DNA from: JALYLC01 sp035696365
GTDB lineage: Bacteria > Actinomycetota > Thermoleophilia > Gaiellales > JALYLC01
Assembly: GCA_035696365.1 (NCBI GenBank)
Contig: DASRQS010000021.1
Location: 1-64,000, forward strand
Direction: 5' to 3'
Length of the DNA stretch: 64,000 nucleotides
Shown here: positions 43,132-51,782 of the stretch, piece by piece
Layout of the letters: the number at the start of each line of letters is the position of its first letter
Numbering within the stretch: the first letter of the stretch is position 1
The notes under the pieces: model-generated
What the model was told of the DNA's origin: nothing
The model's input: only the letters and a program-made list of their open reading frames with translations
Databases searched by the model: none
Translations under genes and position numbers: made by a program

Positions 43132-44730
43132 GTGCGCCGGCCGGGGAGATGTGTGCTGGTCGCGGGCGTGCTCGCGGCGGTTGGGCTGCTTCCTGGGAGC
43201 GCATCGGCGGACGTCTCGGGGACGGCCGTGACGCAGGACGGCTCGCCTCTGTGGAGCGTGATGGTGTATGCCGTCGATGCAGCGGGGCAGACGCTGCCTT
43301 CTGGGCCTGGGACCCTGTATACGGATGCGGCAGGGGCTTTCACGCTGAAGGTTCCCAACCCGGCGCCACCCTTCCCGCTCACGGTCACCTATCGCTACGG
43401 AGATGACGGCTGCCCCGACCACCCCGGGCAGGCCTTGACTGTGACGCGGACTGCCGCCGCCGACGGCGTCGCTCTGGCGCCCGTCACGTTCCCGGTACCG
43501 GAGTTCTGCTCCAACTTCGGCTCTGGGACAGCGTATGTGGACGACAGGGCCGGCTACATCGTCGCTGCTCCCGGTGACTTCGCAGAAATCAGGCTGCCGG
43601 TTCCCTACGGCACGACCGGACTCAAGATCCTCTACAACGGCGCTGTCATCGGCGATTCGAAGCTGTTCGAGGATGCGTACGGCTACGCCTACATCGCGCT
43701 CCTCACCGCTCCCACCGTGAGCGGTTCGGGAACGATGACTGCGACCTACACGTTCGGCGGCACTGCTTACTCGCGCACGGTCGGGCCGCTGGTGGTCACC
43801 GGAGGCGCCACGAGGGCAGCGGCGTCCGCGGGAGCGGACATCGAAGTCGCCCTCGACATCTCCGGAAGCATGAACGGCACCGATCCCGCATTTGTGCGCA
43901 GAGATGCGGTGCGCGCGCTCCTCGACCTCGCGCGCGGCAACGACCGCCTGGGCGTCTTCGGATTCGACGACACGTTCGAGCCGATCTTCGACCTGCAGCC
44001 GGTCACGACCGGCAACAGCGCGACGCTCGCCGCGCTCGTCGACCAGCACGTGATCGACCGCGGTGAGACCGACTACAACGTCGCTTTCACGCACGCGTAC
44101 TCGGCACTCACGGCAAACGGTGTCTTCGATCCGTCCCGGCCCAAGCGCGTGATCTTCTTGACCGACGGAGCTCACGACGTCGGCAACTACCTGAATCAGC
44201 ATCTCCTGCTGGCTGCGAACTCGACCGCGCGGCCCTGGCCGGTCTGCGTCGTGCAGCTCGGAGGGTCGCTCATGCCAACCTCTGCCACGACACTGCTCCA
44301 GCGCATCGCCCTCGAGACGGGCGGCGAATTCGTGAGCCTCTCGTCACCCAACGACCTCGCGGATGCGTTCCGGCGGTGCCTGGGCGCTGCGACCGCCCAG
44401 CAGACGCTCGTCGATGAGAGCGTGATGTTCCGCGCGCTTGTGAAGCGGAAGACGGTGACGCGGAGGATCACCGGAGCTCCGGGCGTCGCGACGTTCTTCG
44501 TCAGCTTCGCGCCCGGGGGAGAAGTCACTCCGGTGCTGACCGACCCCGCGGGCCGCAGGCACACGCCGAAGGCGCCTGGCAAGAACGTGATCGTCCGCCG
44601 CAGCGGCACGTTCGTGCTCTTCAAGGTGAGACACCCCCTGCGAGGCAGGTGGACGGTGACGATGACGCCGTCGCGCCTCTCGCACGGCGTCCTCGCTGCG
44701 CGCGTGAGCGTGATGGTCGGGCGGTCATGA
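43132..44730 (+). CDS. Secreted von Willebrand factor A domain protein, copy 1 of 3
   Basis: The 532-residue protein has a signal peptide (about 1-26, ending SASA). An N-terminal carboxypeptidase-regulatory-like beta domain (VSGTAVTQDGSPLWSVMVYA; TDAAGAFTLKVP) comes next. A second beta region (about 110-225) leads to a VWA domain from about 236, with an intact MIDAS: DISGS at 242-246, Thr in RGETDYNVAF, and Asp in FLTDGAHD. A C-terminal beta domain (PVLTDPAGRRHTPKAPGKNV, WTVTMTPSRL) follows. The start is GTG with no evident ribosome site. The stop overlaps the start of copy 2 (ATGA). There is no LPxTG motif or membrane tail, so it should be released or held by partners. Function unknown. Confidence 0.85.
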   Translation: MRRPGRCVLVAGVLAAVGLLPGSASADVSGTAVTQDGSPLWSVMVYAVDAAGQTLPSGPGTLYTDAAGAFTLKVPNPAPPFPLTVTYRYGDDGCPDHPGQALTVTRTAAADGVALAPVTFPVPEFCSNFGSGTAYVDDRAGYIVAAPGDFAEIRLPVPYGTTGLKILYNGAVIGDSKLFEDAYGYAYIALLTAPTVSGSGTMTATYTFGGTAYSRTVGPLVVTGGATRAAASAGADIEVALDISGSMNGTDPAFVRRDAVRALLDLARGNDRLGVFGFDDTFEPIFDLQPVTTGNSATLAALVDQHVIDRGETDYNVAFTHAYSALTANGVFDPSRPKRVIFLTDGAHDVGNYLNQHLLLAANSTARPWPVCVVQLGGSLMPTSATTLLQRIALETGGEFVSLSSPNDLADAFRRCLGAATAQQTLVDESVMFRALVKRKTVTRRITGAPGVATFFVSFAPGGEVTPVLTDPAGRRHTPKAPGKNVIVRRSGTFVLFKVRHPLRGRWTVTMTPSRLSHGVLAARVSVMVGRS

Positions 44731-46316
44731 GCGGTGCGCGCAGGTTGGCCATCGCAGTTGCCGTGCTCGCCGGCGCAGCCGTCTGCGTCCCTGGCGCCTG
44801 CGCGAATATCACCGGCTCCGTGACGGACGCCACCGGCGTGCCGCTCGTCGATGCGAGCATCGGCGTGGTCGACGCGGTCGGCGAGAACACCTGGCACGCG
44901 GCGAGCGACACGACCGGCCACTTCAGCCTCAACCTGAGCACGGCCTCGCCCGCAGCAGCGGTCTTTCCGGTCACCCTCTACATCTCCTACTCCGACCGTT
45001 GCGCCGAGGGGCCGAGGCCGGCCTTGACCATGACGATCACCGCCGACGGCGCCGTCGCACCGCCCGTCGTGTTCGCGGTGAATCCGTTCTGCTCGCTGAT
45101 CGGTGAGAGCTTCGCCTTCTATCCCACGGACGCGAGCGCGTACGCCGACTCGGCGGCCGGCCGCATCATCAGCCCTCCCGGGGGCGTCGCCTACCTCCAC
45201 CTACAGATCCCCGACCGTTCGTCCGGGATCGCGCTCTCCTACGCCGGCGCCGTCATCGGCGCCTACCCCAATGGCGCGGCCGCGAGGGTGACCGCGCCGG
45301 CCGCGACCGGCTCGGGCCCCCTCTCGCTCGCATTCACCGTCGACGGTGTCGCCTCCACGCGGCCGCTTGGAGCCCTGACTGTCACCGGCGGAGCGCCGCC
45401 GCTCGCAGCCTCGCCGGCCGGCACCGACATCGAGCTCGCGCTCGACATCTCCGGCAGCATGGCCACCTCCGACCCGCGCTACCTGCGTAAGGCAGCGGTT
45501 CACGATCTGGTCGAGCGCGCAGGCCCGACCGACCGGCTGGGCGCGTTCGCGTTCGATGACCAAATCGACCCCCTTTTCGATCTTCAGCGCGTCACTGCGG
45601 CGAACGCCGCGTCACTCGCTACCCTCGGAGACCGCGGCGTCACCGAGCGCGGAGGGACAGACTTCAGCGCGGCCTTCGCGCACGCCTACGACGCTCTCAC
45701 GGCGCCGGCGGTGACCGACCCGGCACGCCGCAAATACGTGATCCTGCTCACCGACGGGTCGCAGTCGGCCGGCATCTACGACAACTCGCACCTGCTCCTT
45801 GCGGGCAACGCCAGCGGCCGGCCGTGGCCTATCTGCGTCGTGCAACTCGCACGACGCCTCGAGATAGATGACGTCGCACTGCTCAAGCGCATCGCCGCTG
45901 AGACCGGCGGCCTGTATACCGCCGCGACGACTCCCGGCGACCTCTCGGGCGCCCTGGATCGCTGCCTCGGCGGTGCCACTGGATCCCCCGCGGTCAGGAC
46001 GAAGGTCGTGACCTTCTCCAAGCCGGGCAGCTCCCGGCAGGTCGCGGCGAAGCTCGCCGGCGGCCTCGCGAGCGCGGCCTTCCGCGTCGACTATTCGCGG
46101 GGCGCCAAGCTCAGCCTCGTGCTCCTGGATCCGAGGGCCCGCACACACACGCTCGGCGCCCCGGGCGCGGGCGTCACCGTCAAGCACAGCGCCACCGCCG
46201 TCTCGTTCCGGGTCAGTCGTCCGGCGGTGGGTACCTGGAGGCTTGTGCTCACGGCCACGTCGCTCGTGTCGGGCCGGTTCGTCGCGCACGTGCGCATCAC
46301 GCCTGTGGCGGCATGA
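44727..46316 (+). CDS. Secreted von Willebrand factor A domain protein, copy 2 of 3
   Basis: This 529-residue paralogue has the same plan as copy 1: a signal peptide (1-26, LAIAVAVLAGAAVCV core), a beta domain with ITGSVTDATGVPLVDASIGV, a middle beta region, VWA with intact MIDAS (DISGS at 240-244, RGGTDFSAAFAHAYDAL, LLTDGSQSAG), and the closing beta domain (VLLDPRARTHTLGAPGAGV, GTWRLVLTATSL). Cys pairs in the N-terminal half (DRCAEG; NPFCS) match those in copy 1. It overlaps copy 1 and copy 3 by four bases each, so the three proteins are made in step. Confidence 0.85.
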   Translation: MSGARRLAIAVAVLAGAAVCVPGACANITGSVTDATGVPLVDASIGVVDAVGENTWHAASDTTGHFSLNLSTASPAAAVFPVTLYISYSDRCAEGPRPALTMTITADGAVAPPVVFAVNPFCSLIGESFAFYPTDASAYADSAAGRIISPPGGVAYLHLQIPDRSSGIALSYAGAVIGAYPNGAAARVTAPAATGSGPLSLAFTVDGVASTRPLGALTVTGGAPPLAASPAGTDIELALDISGSMATSDPRYLRKAAVHDLVERAGPTDRLGAFAFDDQIDPLFDLQRVTAANAASLATLGDRGVTERGGTDFSAAFAHAYDALTAPAVTDPARRKYVILLTDGSQSAGIYDNSHLLLAGNASGRPWPICVVQLARRLEIDDVALLKRIAAETGGLYTAATTPGDLSGALDRCLGGATGSPAVRTKVVTFSKPGSSRQVAAKLAGGLASAAFRVDYSRGAKLSLVLLDPRARTHTLGAPGAGVTVKHSATAVSFRVSRPAVGTWRLVLTATSLVSGRFVAHVRITPVAA

Positions 46317-47974
46317 GTCGCCTGCTCCGCGCGGCGATCCTCGCGGTCACCCTCGGCATCGGCGGGATCGCCGCGCCGTTTGCGTCCGCCGATCTCTTCG
46401 GCCGGGTGAGCGGCTCGGCCCCCCAGGGCGGACCGTTCTTCCCCCTCGCGGCCGTGTCGGTCACCGCAACCGACGCCACTGGCACGGTGCTCGCCACCGC
46501 GCTCAGCGACGTCACCGGGCAGTACCGCCTGGTTGGCGTCGGCCAGGCTGGAGTCGCCACCCCGGCGCTGACCGTCACCTATGCATACACCGACCCCTGC
46601 GAGGACGCCGCACACCAAAAGCTCGCGGCGCTCCAGCGCGTCGCCGCAGGCGCAACGGGGACGCTGCCGCTCGTGTATCTCGATGCGCTCAGGATGTGCG
46701 CCGCGCCCTCGTCCGATTTCCGCGTACCCGTGCCGGTGCCGACGGCCTATGTGGACAGCGCGGACGGGCGCGTGATCGGCCCACCCGGTGCCGTTGCCTA
46801 CGTGCGAGTCCCGATCGGTGTTCCCTCCGGCGTCCCGCAGCTCTACGGCCTCTCGCTCTGGACCAAGGGCTTCGCCGACACCGGCTTCAAGAACGGAGCG
46901 CTGGCACTCGGCGGCAACTACGACCCCAGCGTCAACTCTCCCACCGAATTCCGCATCAAGCTGCCGCTCGCGGCCGGAAGTGGGCCAATCACCCTTTCCT
47001 ACGGCGGATCGGGCCCAGGCACCCTCCTGATCGGCACCGTCACCGTACTCAACTCCGCCGACCCTGCCACATACCACACGCCCGGAACGGACATCGAGAT
47101 CGCACTCGACGTCTCCGCCACAATGAAGCGCACCGACCCGCACGGCCTGCGCAGCGACGCCGTGCGCTCACTGCTCGTACTCACCGGCCCGGCCGATCGC
47201 ATCGGCGCGCTCACTTTCAACGATCACGCGCAGCCGATCTTCGGGCTCCAAGCGGTCGCAGCCACAAGCGCATCCACACTCGCGAACCTCGTCGACAAGC
47301 GCCTCGCCGATAGCGGCGGAACCGATGACGACGCCGGGCTCGAAGGCGCCTACGACGCACTCAGCTCACCAAAGACCTACGACCCCGCGCGCGCAAAGAC
47401 CGTGATCTTGCTCACCGACGGCACGCGCCACGCAGGCGACGACCGCAGCGCTCACTTGCTGCTCCGCGCCAATCCCAGCGGCCACGCCTGGCCCGTCTGC
47501 GTCGTCGCCCTCGGTTCGAGGATCGCCGCGACAAACGAGACGCGCCTCCAGCGCATCGCGACCGAAACGCGTGGCCAATACGTCCCAGCACGCACGCCCG
47601 CCACCCTCGGCGCCGCATTCCGCCGGTGCCTCGCCATCGCGACCGGCAGGCAGACGCTCGCCGACCGCGCCGTCAGGCTCGCAAAGCGCGTGACAATCAG
47701 ACGGATCACAGCAAAGATCGCGCCGAACACCACAATCGCGACATGGTTCGCGGAGTTCGCTGCGGGAAGCGGAGAGCGGCCAGTCCTGATCGATCCCAGC
47801 GGCGCCTCGCACACATCCGCTGCTCCGGGCAAGAACGTCTCGTTCCGGACAGGCCGGACATTCGCCCTCTTCACCGCTCTTCACCCGCGACCGGGCACAT
47901 GGACGCTCCTGCTCTCGCCCGACCCCCGCGCGAACAGTCGAAGTGTCAGGCGCGTAACGGTGACCGCTGCCTGA
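46313..47974 (+). CDS. Secreted von Willebrand factor A domain protein, copy 3 of 3, altered MIDAS
   Basis: The 553-residue third paralogue has a signal peptide (1-26, ending ASA), an N-terminal beta domain (VTATDATGTVLATALSDVTGQY), a longer middle region, then VWA. The metal site differs: DVSAT (266-270) in place of DISGS, with GGTDDDAG and LLTDGTRHAG keeping the other ligands. Thr for Ser may weaken or alter metal binding. The C-terminal domain matches the others (PVLIDPSGASHTSAAPGKNV). It is the last of the coupled trio; a Crp/Fnr-type gene starts 167 bases later. Confidence 0.83.
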   Translation: MSRLLRAAILAVTLGIGGIAAPFASADLFGRVSGSAPQGGPFFPLAAVSVTATDATGTVLATALSDVTGQYRLVGVGQAGVATPALTVTYAYTDPCEDAAHQKLAALQRVAAGATGTLPLVYLDALRMCAAPSSDFRVPVPVPTAYVDSADGRVIGPPGAVAYVRVPIGVPSGVPQLYGLSLWTKGFADTGFKNGALALGGNYDPSVNSPTEFRIKLPLAAGSGPITLSYGGSGPGTLLIGTVTVLNSADPATYHTPGTDIEIALDVSATMKRTDPHGLRSDAVRSLLVLTGPADRIGALTFNDHAQPIFGLQAVAATSASTLANLVDKRLADSGGTDDDAGLEGAYDALSSPKTYDPARAKTVILLTDGTRHAGDDRSAHLLLRANPSGHAWPVCVVALGSRIAATNETRLQRIATETRGQYVPARTPATLGAAFRRCLAIATGRQTLADRAVRLAKRVTIRRITAKIAPNTTIATWFAEFAAGSGERPVLIDPSGASHTSAAPGKNVSFRTGRTFALFTALHPRPGTWTLLLSPDPRANSRSVRRVTVTAA

Positions 47975-48141
47975 ATCGGCGAACGCCGAAAGCCCGCGGG
48001 CACGCAGCTCACGTTTGCCGCCTCCATCCGCTCCCGCCGGCTTCGAGCCCCCGACCACACACGCTCATTCGGAAATGAGGTCTTGGGTGGGCGCGCCGCT
48101 CGGGGTGTTCGCGCTCCAGGCTGCGTGGTAGGTTCGTCGCT

Positions 48142-48849
48142 GTGGACTGGCCCATGTTCGCCGGCGTGCCCCCGGCGGAGATCGAACGCCTCGTCGCTGC
48201 CGGGCGCCGGCGGCGGTTCAAGCGCGGCGAGGTCGTGGTGCACGACGGCGATCCGGCCGATGCCCTGCACCTCGTGCGGAAGGGCCACTTCGCGGTGAGG
48301 ATGATGACCCCGCTCGGCGATGTCGCGCTGCTCTCGATCGTGGGGCCAGGCGAATCGTTTGGCGAGCTCGCGCTGCTGCTGCCCGAGCCGGTGCGCAGCG
48401 CAACCGTCGAAGCGCTCGAGCCCGCGGAGACCCTGGCACTCGCACGCAGCACGTTCCTCGAGCTCCAGGCACGCCATCCCGAGGTCAGCGAGACGCTGCT
48501 GCGGCTGCTCGGCGAGCACGTGCAGCGGCTCTCGCGGCGCGTCCTCGTCGCCCACTACCTGGCTGCCGACGCGCGCGTCCGCCACGCCGTCCACGAGCTC
48601 GCTACCATCGCCTACCGAGACGACCCCGCCGGCGCCATCCCCTTGACGCAGGAGCAACTCGCCGGCTACGCCGGGGTCGCCCGCGCGACGGTCAATCGCG
48701 TCCTTCGCGAAGAGGAAGCACATGGCCACGTGACGCTCGAGCGCGGCCGCACGATCGTGCACGACCCGGACGCGATCGCTCGCCGCATCGCCGGCATGCG
48801 GCCTAGTCCCGGCCCTGCAGCGCCCTGGGCTCGCAGCAACGCCTCGTAG
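48142..48849 (+). CDS. Crp/Fnr-family transcriptional regulator
   Basis: The 235-residue protein starts with GTG. The sensor roll reads VVVHDGDPADALHLVRKGHFAVR and VGPGESFGELALLLPEP. The Glu in GESFGELAL sits where CRP contacts cAMP ribose, and an Arg follows in PEPVRSATV, so cyclic-nucleotide binding is plausible. The DNA-binding end is IPLTQEQLAGYAGVARATVNRVLREEE. It closely resembles the regulator at 28 kb. It follows the VWA trio and could control it. Confidence 0.88.
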   Translation: MDWPMFAGVPPAEIERLVAAGRRRRFKRGEVVVHDGDPADALHLVRKGHFAVRMMTPLGDVALLSIVGPGESFGELALLLPEPVRSATVEALEPAETLALARSTFLELQARHPEVSETLLRLLGEHVQRLSRRVLVAHYLAADARVRHAVHELATIAYRDDPAGAIPLTQEQLAGYAGVARATVNRVLREEEAHGHVTLERGRTIVHDPDAIARRIAGMRPSPGPAAPWARSNAS

Positions 48850-49414
48850 CCGGAGTCTCGGCTGTCGAGCGGGCGAGACTCCCGCTCCGGAAACGCATCG
48901 GAGGAGTGTGACGGCGGTGACACTCCGACCGTTACAGAGGCGAGCGACACGCTTACCTCGGAACGACCAACAGCCTCGGTCAGTGGTATCCGTTGGCGCC
49001 GACTGGCAGCCCAGAGCCCGGCGGTTGCCGATTCGCCCCCGGTAGCCTCCACACGTTTCGGGCCTTCTGGATGGCGACGCCAGCCGCCGGCTACTACTAC
49101 GGCCATGCGCAGGTCGACTTCCACTACACGAATGGGCCAAGCTTCGGAAAGGTCGACATCTATCCCACGACCGTCAGCGACTGGAGCTCCGCCTACCGCT
49201 ACCAGGGTCCAGGATATTCCTACTGCTGCCACAACTGACACTCGCAATGCCGGTAGCCGGGAGCTCGCGGTCGGCAGCAAACGAGGCCCCGCCTAGGCGG
49301 GGACTCGATGCGTTTGAGCCGAGTGACTCCCGAAGCCTTCGTCGCCGACTACGACGACGACATGGGCGGCCTGTGGGGCGTTGTGGGCGCACGCTCGCGC
49401 GAGGAAGTCAAGCG
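48850..49414. other. Decayed stretch with two gene fragments and a hairpin
   Basis: No intact gene is seen. The stretch holds the secreted-protein-like fragment ending at 49238, a perfect palindrome CCCCGCCTAGGCGGGG at 49287-49302 that could act as a terminator, and a short frame starting at 49308 (FVADYDDDMGGLWGVVGARS) that runs into the end of the acetyltransferase gene on the other strand. Confidence 0.45.
48993..49238 (+). pseudogene. C-terminal fragment of an unknown aromatic-rich protein
   Basis: The frame, open from about 48918 with TTG at 48993 as the only possible start, ends in a segment rich in Tyr, Gly and His (AAGYYYGHAQVDFHYTNG; YRYQGPGYSYCCHN) that looks like a true secreted-protein tail. 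The upstream part lacks a signal peptide and a ribosome site. It is probably a gene that lost its 5' end, or a small secreted protein whose start I cannot find. Confidence 0.35.
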
Positions 49415-49538
49415 TCAGGTGTCAACGCGGCTGTCCCGAGGGGGTGTCCAGACAAAGGGCGTCGTCGTCGTGATCGCCACGAAGCCGAGCCGTTCCAGGA
49501 TTGGCCGGCTGTCATCCGACGCGTCGACTTGGAGGTAG
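49308..49538 (+). CDS. Possible small ORF, conserved-looking start
   Basis: This 76-residue frame begins MRLSRVTPEAFVADYDDDMGGLWGVVGARSREEVKRQ when read in parts (landmark DDDMGGLWGVVGARSREEV), which looks like a real protein. After about 40 residues it overlaps the acetyltransferase gene on the other strand and loses character. It is likely a gene start cut by a rearrangement. Confidence 0.35.
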   Translation: MRLSRVTPEAFVADYDDDMGGLWGVVGARSREEVKRQVSTRLSRGGVQTKGVVVVIATKPSRSRIGRLSSDASTWR

Positions 49539-50227
49539 CGGACACCGCGCCGGGCCGCCAGCGACGCCCGGTACGCAACGACGGCCCTGTAGATGCCTTG
49601 CCCGCGCCAGCCAGGGCGTGTCGCACCGCCCCACAGAGTCGCGAACTCGGTCTCGAGAGCGAATCGCACCCATCCAGCGCACACGAGGTCAGCTCCCGCC
49701 TCCGCCACGACAACGACAAGCGCATCGGGGTCGACTGCGCGCTCACTCTCCAGCGACGACGGCAAGAAGCCATGATCGCCACCCCACACCAGCTCTTCAA
49801 GACGGGAGATCCGTTCGAGGTCAGCCCGCTCGACGACTTCGCGCAACGCAACCCCATCCGGTAGTTGCGCCGCCGCGGCGATCACCGGCACTGGCGCGAC
49901 CACGACGGCCTCGGTCTCCTCGGCGACGAAGCCCGCCCGGCGCAGGCGCTCGGCGAGGTCGGCCGGCTGGTCGTGTCCGTACAACTTCCACTCAACCGGC
50001 TCGCCACGCTCGGCGAAGACGCGGACTTGGCGCGCGATCAACGCGTCCAGGTCCGTTCCTTCGAGCCCGCCAAGGTCGCGATAACTGATAAAGCCGCGAC
50101 GCGGCAACCCGACGATCCGCAGCAGAGGCCCGTCGCGCTCGACACGAGCGCTCGCCGGTAGGCGCTCGGCATCCATGCGGAGCTGCGCGTCGAAGGCCGC
50201 AAGCAGCATTCTCGTATCGACGCTCAT
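49415..50227 (-). CDS. GNAT-family N-acetyltransferase
   Basis: The 270-residue protein's C-terminal half is a GNAT domain: GGATRPGWRGQGIYRAVVAYR supplies the acetyl-CoA pyrophosphate loop (RxGxG as RGQGI), and RYLQVDASDDSRPILERLGF gives the final strands. The N-terminal half is a degenerate second domain, as in tandem GNAT proteins. The acceptor is unknown. ATG at 50227 is preceded by few alternatives. It is divergent from the M50 protease gene across 121 bases. Confidence 0.85.
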   Translation of the reverse strand: MSVDTRMLLAAFDAQLRMDAERLPASARVERDGPLLRIVGLPRRGFISYRDLGGLEGTDLDALIARQVRVFAERGEPVEWKLYGHDQPADLAERLRRAGFVAEETEAVVVAPVPVIAAAAQLPDGVALREVVERADLERISRLEELVWGGDHGFLPSSLESERAVDPDALVVVVAEAGADLVCAGWVRFALETEFATLWGGATRPGWRGQGIYRAVVAYRASLAARRGVRYLQVDASDDSRPILERLGFVAITTTTPFVWTPPRDSRVDT

Positions 50228-50348
50228 CGAAGCGAAGCTACCATCACCACACCGCCGCGGCTGCTTCTTGCATCGCCGGATCAGTCTCGGCAGGCGCTTA
50301 ACTTCGATCTAACGCGGGCATTCGCGTCGGCAGCGCTACCGTGAGTGC

Positions 50349-51221
50349 GTGAGCACGCCCACGCCCGCGCCTGAGCACGAGCCGCTGTTCCCCCCGCGGA
50401 TTCCGGCGGAGCCCGCCGTGGACGAGCGGCCGATCCACCCGCAGGGCTCCCTGCGCATGTGGGCGCGCCGCGTCGGCGGGCCCGTCATCGCGGCGATCGT
50501 GTTCGGCTTCCAATGGCTGCTCAAGCTCAAGGTGCTGCTGCTCGCCGCCGCGAAGTTCAAATTCGTCGCCACCGCGGTGACGATGGTCGTCTCGGTCGGT
50601 GCGTACACGCTGCTGTGGGGCTGGCCCTTCGCGGCGCTCTTCGTGCTGCTGATCTTCGTACACGAGCTCGGCCACGCGCTTTGGCTGCGCCACGAGGGCA
50701 TTCCATCGAGTGCGCCGGTGTTCATCCCGTTCCTCGGCGCCGTGATCGGAATGCGCGGGATGCCGAAAGACGCCTATGTCGAGGCGAAGGTTGGACTCGC
50801 CGGACCCGTGTTGGGCACGCTCGGCGCCGCCGTCGTGCTCGGGCTCGGCGAGCTCCTGAACTCCGACCTGCTGCGCGCCGCCGGCCATACGGGCTTCCTG
50901 CTCAACCTCTTCAACCTGCTGCCGATCGTGCCACTCGACGGCGGGCGTGCGATGGCCGCCATCCATCCCGCACTCTGGATCGCGGGCATCGCGGGACTCG
51001 CGGCCCTGCTCATCGTGGCGCCCAACGCGCTGCTGATCCTGATCCTCTTCTTCGCCGCGCGCGAGGCCTGGTCCCGCTACCGCTCGCGTCACGAGACCGC
51101 GACCGCGACCGCCGGCTACTACAGCGTGCCCGCGTCACGCCGCGTCCTGATCGCGGTCGTCTACGTCGGCGTGGCCGCCGTCTGCGTGCTCGGAATGCGC
51201 GCGGGCTACGTCCGCACCTAA
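50349..51221 (+). CDS. Site-2-protease-like (M50) membrane metalloprotease
   Basis: The 290-residue membrane protein has the zinc motif FVHELGHALW and the third ligand in NLLPIVPLDGGRAM, both set in membrane helices, as in S2P/SpoIVFB enzymes that cut membrane-bound proteins. There is no PDZ or CBS domain. The N-terminal 40 residues are cytoplasmic and Pro-rich. Start is GTG. It stands alone; the sigma-factor control system at 28.6 kb is one possible client, but nothing in the sequence links them. Confidence 0.88.
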   Translation: MSTPTPAPEHEPLFPPRIPAEPAVDERPIHPQGSLRMWARRVGGPVIAAIVFGFQWLLKLKVLLLAAAKFKFVATAVTMVVSVGAYTLLWGWPFAALFVLLIFVHELGHALWLRHEGIPSSAPVFIPFLGAVIGMRGMPKDAYVEAKVGLAGPVLGTLGAAVVLGLGELLNSDLLRAAGHTGFLLNLFNLLPIVPLDGGRAMAAIHPALWIAGIAGLAALLIVAPNALLILILFFAAREAWSRYRSRHETATATAGYYSVPASRRVLIAVVYVGVAAVCVLGMRAGYVRT

Positions 51222-51446
51222 ACCGACGAACGAGGCTCGGCACAAGTGCGGATGCGAGGATTCGGCATCCATGCTGACCGGATGCCGAATTGGAGAGCTC
51301 CTGGCGCTCGAGCCCGCCGCTCAGCGCCATCGCAACGGCGCCCGGCAGCTCGTGTTCCCCTCGCCGGCTGGCGGGTACGACGACGCGAAGCGCTTGCTCG
51401 AGTACGAGCCACGGGTAGAACCACGTGAACGGCCTGGCTGATCCGC

Positions 51447-51746
51447 TTACCCGGTCTGTGCAATGAGCGCGCGAAGGAGTCGGTTTGCTGTCGTCGTGCC
51501 GCGGCCCCAACCGGTAAGCGCGAAGGTCCCACCGGTAGTGATCGTCGCCTCGATCGTCGATGGTGCGCGCTCCATCAAGGAGACCGTCAGCCTGGGTCCC
51601 GACCCCAAGATACCTGTCCTGAAGACCAGCATACCGGGACGGCTCCCGGGCGCGAAGTACGTCATACCCTGCTGAGACGCGACTCGCCGTGTGGTGCTTT
51701 CGGCGCTTTCCAACGACGTCGTGAGTGTGCCGCGGACGACGGTCAT
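51447..51746 (-). CDS. Hypothetical protein, 99 aa
   Basis: This is a compact beta-rich small protein. Near the middle it reads YFAPGSRPGMLVFRTGILGSG and, at the end, TGGTFALTGWGRGTTTANRLLRAL. The composition and codon use fit a real gene. It follows the CYTH-CHAD gene by 36 bases on the same strand and may be cotranscribed. No family is recognised. Confidence 0.55.
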   Translation of the reverse strand: MTVVRGTLTTSLESAESTTRRVASQQGMTYFAPGSRPGMLVFRTGILGSGPRLTVSLMERAPSTIEATITTGGTFALTGWGRGTTTANRLLRALIAQTG

Positions 51747-51782
51747 AGCTTCACCTCAGTCTGCAGATTCGGTGTGGTGGGT

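Noticed and set aside
48993..49538. Insertion sequence between the Crp and GNAT genes
   Set aside because: A perfect palindrome is present, but there is no transposase and no flanking inverted or target-site repeats.
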